From assembly GCA_021161765.1 (NCBI GenBank), contig JAGGZZ010000128.1, positions 1 to 8,788 on the forward strand: DNA of 8,788 bases, written 5' to 3'. Position numbers and translations under genes: made by a program. Below the pieces are notes generated by a model. The model had not been told where the DNA came from. It did no database searches and saw only the letters and a list, made by a program, of their open reading frames with translations. The DNA comes from Candidatus Methanophagales archaeon (GTDB lineage: Archaea > Halobacteriota > Syntropharchaeia > Alkanophagales > Methanospirareceae). Of the stretch, positions 5,748-8,788 are shown piece after piece (position 1 is the first letter of the stretch; each line of letters begins with the position of its first letter).

Positions 5748-6884
5748 TTACAATAATTTTGAATTTAGATATTTGAATTTGTTTAGATTTTGGTGCTTAG
5801 GATTTAGGATTTTCCACTGTTTATTGAGCCTATTCAGTGCATCCATTAACCGCTCATTCTCCTCTTCCTGCCTCACCGAAAACCTTATATGCGAAGGCAA
5901 GCCAAAGGACGTGCAATCTCTTACCAGAATCCCCTGCTTCAAAAGCTCTCTTTTCACTTCTCTTGCTTTTTCAGGCCCCACATCCAGAACATAAAAATTA
6001 GCATCTGATTCCACGTGCATATCCCGCTCTCTAAGCCGGTTTTCTATTTTTACCTTGCTTCTTTTTATCTTCTTCCTCGTATCTGCTAAAAACTCGCCTG
6101 AACCTTCTGCGCCGCTTATCACCGCCGACCCTGTGCGCTGTGCAAATGCGGTAACACTCCACGGAACTTTTACTTTTCTCATCGCCATTATGTTCTCCGC
6201 AGACGAAATCACGTATCCGAGCCGTATACCCGGGATTGCATACGATTTCGTCAGTGACCGTAGAATAACCAAATTTCGCGTGGAAAAGGTATGCGATGGA
6301 AAAGCAGTTTCGACAAAGTCTATATACGCTTCATCCAACACTATCAGTGCATCCACTCTCTCTGCTTCTTCTATTATCTGCCATAATTCATTTTTACCAA
6401 GATACTGCCCGGTTGGATTATTCGGATTGCAAAGGAATACCACGTCATCTGGCTTCATTTCCTCTACAATCCGCTCTGGATGAACATGCAGACCCGGCAT
6501 TTCTATTCGGTTGATTGTTCCGCCCATCATCTTCGCTGCGACTTCATATTCGCCATACGTGTGTTTTGGCATTAGCACCCTGTCTCTTACAAAAGCGAGA
6601 GCTACAAGCTGGATTAGTTCAGAGACACCTGCACCTACTAACACTTCCTCTCCCTTACATCCAAATTTTTTTGCTATCTGTTCCTTCAACTCGCGGGATT
6701 CGGTGTCCGGATACAGTTTTATTCCGAGCAGCGCTTCTTTTATCGCACTGTAAACAAAATCCGGCGGTCCGTAAGGGTTCAAATTCGTACTGAAGTCTAT
6801 TACTTCACCCGCTCCATCCTTTTCACGTTTCCCGCCGTGCTCACAAATTTCTATTCCCTGCAACGCTGTTCTTGGTTTGACCAT
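5748..6884 (-). CDS. cobD: L-threonine-O-3-phosphate decarboxylase / HisC-like PLP enzyme
   Basis: A 378-residue fold-type I PLP enzyme. CobD decarboxylates threonine phosphate to (R)-1-aminopropan-2-ol phosphate, the linker of the cobalamin nucleotide loop. Evidence includes EHGG (15-18), DFSTNLNPYGPP (30-41), LYPDTESREL (57-66), GAGVSELI (84-91), LCNPNNPTG (151-159), VLDEAYIDF (182-190), and SLTKSYAIPGIRLGY (210-224) with the PLP lysine Lys213. IRFSVR (333-338) carries the substrate-binding Arg. The family relative HisC is the alternative, but the N-terminal HGG and NxNPxGPP motifs plus cbiS next door favour CobD. The final 20 or so residues after NKQWK (ILNPKHQNLNKFKYLNSKLL) come from an AT-rich repeat and look added. 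The ATG at 6884 has AGGAG six bases upstream. Confidence 0.9.
   Translation of the reverse strand: MVKPRTALQGIEICEHGGKREKDGAGEVIDFSTNLNPYGPPDFVYSAIKEALLGIKLYPDTESRELKEQIAKKFGCKGEEVLVGAGVSELIQLVALAFVRDRVLMPKHTYGEYEVAAKMMGGTINRIEMPGLHVHPERIVEEMKPDDVVFLCNPNNPTGQYLGKNELWQIIEEAERVDALIVLDEAYIDFVETAFPSHTFSTRNLVILRSLTKSYAIPGIRLGYVISSAENIMAMRKVKVPWSVTAFAQRTGSAVISGAEGSGEFLADTRKKIKRSKVKIENRLRERDMHVESDANFYVLDVGPEKAREVKRELLKQGILVRDCTSFGLPSHIRFSVRQEEENERLMDALNRLNKQWKILNPKHQNLNKFKYLNSKLL
5756..5812. repeat. AT-rich degenerate repeat encoding the CobD tail
   Basis: This stretch is built from variants of gaattt, tttaga and ttaggat, with two adjacent ttaggat heptads near 5797-5810. It is translated on the minus strand as the last residues of CobD, but its composition is unlike the rest of the gene and typical of dispersed intergenic repeat strings. 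In the other strand it encodes the matching NLFRFWCLGFRI-type peptide familiar from such repeats. Confidence 0.6.
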
Positions 6885-6930
6885 TTTCCGCTCCTGTTAA
6901 ATCTTTTATAAGTGATATTTTAGAGGAAAA
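6885..6930 (-). promoter_or_regulatory. Candidate cobD promoter
   Basis: Minus-strand TATA-like stretches lie upstream of cobD: taaaatatcac near 6914-6924 and ttataaaag near 6903-6911. The distal one would start transcription about ten bases before the AUG, enough to include the AGGAG at 6891-6895. The proximal one would give an almost leaderless transcript. No cobalamin riboswitch is visible; the stretch 6885-7031 is too short and AT-rich for one. Confidence 0.35.
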
Positions 6931-6957
6931 AGATATGATACTGAATATGAATAACTT

Positions 6958-7068
6958 TCAATTCTGTATTGTGGCTATTTCATTTAAGACTTTATCTAAT
7001 ACTTTTTGCAGAAGAAACTTAGGTGCTCCCTCTATTTCTCCTTTCCAAAGCAGTTTTGTAATTCTTCT
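6958..7068 (-). other. Open frame continuing past the regulator stop
   Basis: A 36-codon minus-strand open frame overlaps the end of the winged-helix gene in another frame and runs to a TGA at 6958-6960. Its later half (APKFLLQKVLDKVLNEI) is a clean amphipathic helix. It lacks a start codon, so it is either the original C-terminus of the regulator displaced by an indel, or chance. Confidence 0.3.
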
Positions 7069-7367
7069 TCATACCTATAAGAGATATCCAACGCTTTTAA
7101 CCCCTCCGGTGTTATTTTATAACCCACGACCTCCCTCTCTCTTTTCGTTTTAGTTATGATTCTTTCTAATGCTCCAACTTCAACAAGCTCTTTTAACCGG
7201 GTAGATATTGTATTTGGTGAAAATACTTTCCCTGTTCGAGAATTGACTAACTCTCTGAAGTCCGTAAAATGCTTAGGCTCTCCATCCTTGGCGATTTCAA
7301 GTATTTCTAGCGAACCTTCGCTTAGTATCATATTTAGTAGCTCGAATCCTTTTCGGTCACCCATCAT
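7032..7367 (-). CDS. Winged-helix transcriptional regulator (HxlR-like)
   Basis: An approximately 111-residue DNA-binding protein of the winged helix-turn-helix group, most like HxlR/MarR-type archaeal regulators. Helix 1 holds GFELLNMIL, and helix 2 begins LEILEIA. The recognition helix lies at SPNTISTRLKELVEVGALER (residues 52-71 counted from the first ATG), and the wing strand contains VGYKITPEGLKAL. The most upstream ATG (7373) touches the GAGGG ribosome site with no spacing. The ATG at 7367, six bases further on, is therefore chosen. The gene diverges from the kelch-protein gene with about 85 bases between them and may regulate it or itself. No sensor domain follows the DNA-binding part. 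The C-terminus may be altered by a frameshift, since protein-like sequence continues in another frame (6958-7068). Confidence 0.8.
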   Translation of the reverse strand: MMGDRKGFELLNMILSEGSLEILEIAKDGEPKHFTDFRELVNSRTGKVFSPNTISTRLKELVEVGALERIITKTKREREVVGYKITPEGLKALDISYRYEEELQNCFGKEK

Positions 7368-7373
7368 AAACAT

Positions 7374-7452
7374 CCCTCAGATGTTAGTTGGGTGGTTTTA
7401 TTATAAAGGATTATTGTTCATTATTATATACTTGAGTATAAACATATGAACT
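7374..7452. promoter_or_regulatory. Divergent promoters for the regulator and the kelch gene
   Basis: On the plus strand, ttattatatac (7421-7431) is a TATA-like box placed so that transcription would start at about 7453, the kelch ATG itself. No Shine-Dalgarno precedes that ATG, so the message is probably leaderless. On the minus strand, ctttataataaaa (about 7396-7408) would start the regulator transcript at about 7379, just before its CTGAGGG ribosome site. The two boxes sit close together, so a protein bound here could affect both genes. Confidence 0.5.
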
Positions 7453-8788
7453 ATGATTGGGAAGAGGGATAATCTAAGGGAGCATAGATGGGACTTAAAA
7501 ATCACAACTGTGTTGGCTGGTTTGTTATTTCTGTTAGCCACGACAGCAATGGCAGCAGCGTTACCTTTAGATAGCAGTAGTAGCGGTTATGCTGTAACTG
7601 AAGCAAATCCGTCTTTATTGGGCGAGTGGATTAAGAAAGCCCCCACACCAAAAGCTGGTGGGTACGGAGAAGCGATGGTTGGCACTGGAAAGGAAATCTA
7701 TATCGCCAGATGCTATAACATTAACGATAATCCAGCATTTTGGCGTTACGATCCAGAAAACAATAGTTGGGACTCGATGGACACTTTTGGGCTTGAAAGT
7801 GGTGCATTTAGGAATGGTGCGGCTCTCGCGTGGGATAGTTATGATTATATCTATACTTTGCTTGGTGCGAGATACCCTCCAGAAGATGTTAATCGTTGTC
7901 TATTCTATCGCTACTGTATTTCAAATAATAGCTGGGAACAACTGGCAGATACTCCTCACGCTCAAGGTGCTGGTGATGCTATTGCGTGGTCGGGATACGA
8001 TGGTTATATTTATGCGATGATGGGCAGCAGATCACATAAGAATGGGACGCAATTTGCTCGCTATAATTGTAGCAGCAATTTATGGGAGAACTTAACCATG
8101 CCAGAAAATTGGAAGAATAAAACAGATGATGGAGCTTCTTTGGTCTGGACAGGCAGGGAATACGTGTATGCGTTGCAAGGAGAAATAGGCGAACGTAAGC
8201 CCCACAAACCAATTACCAATTTTTCAAGATACGACCTTTCTACAGGAAGATGGGTGGATATGCGACCTATAAACGAGAGCGAAGGCGTTGGAGATGGTGG
8301 CTCTCTACTCTGGATCGGTAATTGGTTGAGCGAATACCGCGATTATATTTTTGCCCTTGGCGGGGGAAGCGGAATAAAAGGTGAAGAGCCTGGAAACAAA
8401 TCTTACTGTTATAGCATTTCGCGCGATATGTGGAAAGAATTAGAACCCATTCCCTGCCCAATCGGTTGGTATGTTGGAAATAGATTGGGTTTTGCTAATG
8501 GACACATCTATTATTGGCAAGGTGCTCCATCAACTTGGGATTGCGGTGGAAAGGCATTCTATATGTTTGAATTTGAAATATCCTTCCCAATTTTTGACAC
8601 GGGTCCAGGGACTTATCCAAGCATCTTCGGCACGCATAATGGAACAATCACGCCAAATCAAACAATGAACGTGTCAAAGCTTTACACCTATCCCTGTCCA
8701 AGAACTGGCGGGCATACCGAATACGCAAGGATATGGAACTCGACTTTGGACGAAATTACAAGATGGGCTGGTTACAAGGGAGATTGGC
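7453..8788 (+). CDS. Secreted kelch beta-propeller surface protein, 3' end outside window
   Basis: 445 codons are visible and the frame is still open at the window edge. Residues 1-36 form a secretion signal: a charged start, a hydrophobic core (TTVLAGLLFLLATTAMA) and small residues. Residues 57-380 form about six kelch-like blades. Each ends in a turn of the type N-x-S/W-hydrophobic, as in NNSWDSMD (104-110), NNSWEQLADTP (158-168), SNLWENLTMP (208-217), TGRWVDMRPI (264-273) and RDMWKELEPIP (324-334). From about 386 a different module starts (GTYPSIFGTHNGTITPN, then KLYTYPCPRTGGHTEYARIW), which I recall as a repeated unit of archaeal surface proteins. About eleven N-x-S/T sequons suggest N-glycosylation. 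It probably acts outside the cell as a binding or S-layer-associated protein; no ligand can be named. The ATG at 7453 is the only start that keeps the signal peptide. Confidence 0.8.
   Translation, partial: MIGKRDNLREHRWDLKITTVLAGLLFLLATTAMAAALPLDSSSSGYAVTEANPSLLGEWIKKAPTPKAGGYGEAMVGTGKEIYIARCYNINDNPAFWRYDPENNSWDSMDTFGLESGAFRNGAALAWDSYDYIYTLLGARYPPEDVNRCLFYRYCISNNSWEQLADTPHAQGAGDAIAWSGYDGYIYAMMGSRSHKNGTQFARYNCSSNLWENLTMPENWKNKTDDGASLVWTGREYVYALQGEIGERKPHKPITNFSRYDLSTGRWVDMRPINESEGVGDGGSLLWIGNWLSEYRDYIFALGGGSGIKGEEPGNKSYCYSISRDMWKELEPIPCPIGWYVGNRLGFANGHIYYWQGAPSTWDCGGKAFYMFEFEISFPIFDTGPGTYPSIFGTHNGTITPNQTMNVSKLYTYPCPRTGGHTEYARIWNSTLDEITRWAGYKGDW

Noticed and set aside
6055..6483. 142-codon plus-strand open frame with a hydrophobic start
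   Set aside because: It lies wholly antisense to cobD, including the PLP-site codons, and has no ribosome site.
5748..6884. Histidinol-phosphate aminotransferase (HisC) as the primary call
   Set aside because: HisC shares the fold, but the N-terminal HGG and NxNPxGPP motifs and the adjacent cbiS favour CobD; no his genes are nearby.
7658..8020. 120-codon plus-strand open frame inside the kelch gene
   Set aside because: It is in a different frame from the kelch repeats, which explain this DNA better and continue on both sides.

Overview
The window looks like a chromosomal segment of a euryarchaeon. Direct pointers are an archaeal RpoF (Rpb4-like) RNA polymerase subunit next to a DUF655 (COG1491) protein, an archaeal-type S-adenosylhomocysteine hydrolase, a CbiZ-CobZ fusion (CbiS, characterised in Methanopyrus), and TATA-like promoters. 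The module at the end of the kelch protein, as I recall it, is common in surface proteins of ANME-1/Methanophagales and related methane-cycling archaea. That lineage is my best guess, but it is an inference.

Layout. (1) 2-1082, minus strand: rpoF followed by the DUF655 gene. (2) 1083-1235: a short divergent promoter region holding a perfect 18-bp AT-rich palindrome. (3) 1236-2492, plus strand: ahcY. (4) 2493-3279: a decay zone with 7-bp repeats, a possible ahcY terminator, a possible minus-strand coding scrap, and a truncated, frameshifted ISAzo13-family transposase. (5) 3355-4291, minus strand: an unrecognised TPR-containing gene broken over several frames, preceded by an apparently intact one-pass membrane miniprotein (4328-4549). 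(6) 4652-6884, minus strand: a cobalamin operon, cobD then cbiS, separated and partly overwritten by short repeats that also encode the last residues of CobD. (7) 7032-7367, minus strand: a winged-helix regulator. (8) 7453 to the window end, plus strand: a secreted kelch beta-propeller surface protein, cut by the window edge.

How the genes fit together. CobD should supply the aminopropanol phosphate linker. The two CbiS domains cover cobinamide salvage (CbiZ) and removal of the lower-ligand phosphate (CobZ). Together they serve late assembly and salvage of the corrinoids used by methyltransferases. AhcY clears the S-adenosylhomocysteine left by methylation. The winged-helix gene and the kelch gene share a divergent promoter region, so the regulator may control the surface protein. 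No tRNA, rRNA or CRISPR array was seen.

The most notable features are the repeat-derived tail of CobD and the repeat sets clustered at gene ends, the palindromic two-way promoter, the heavily frameshifted TPR gene, and the kelch protein with its C-terminal module and probably leaderless transcript. I found no clear new defence or mobile system.
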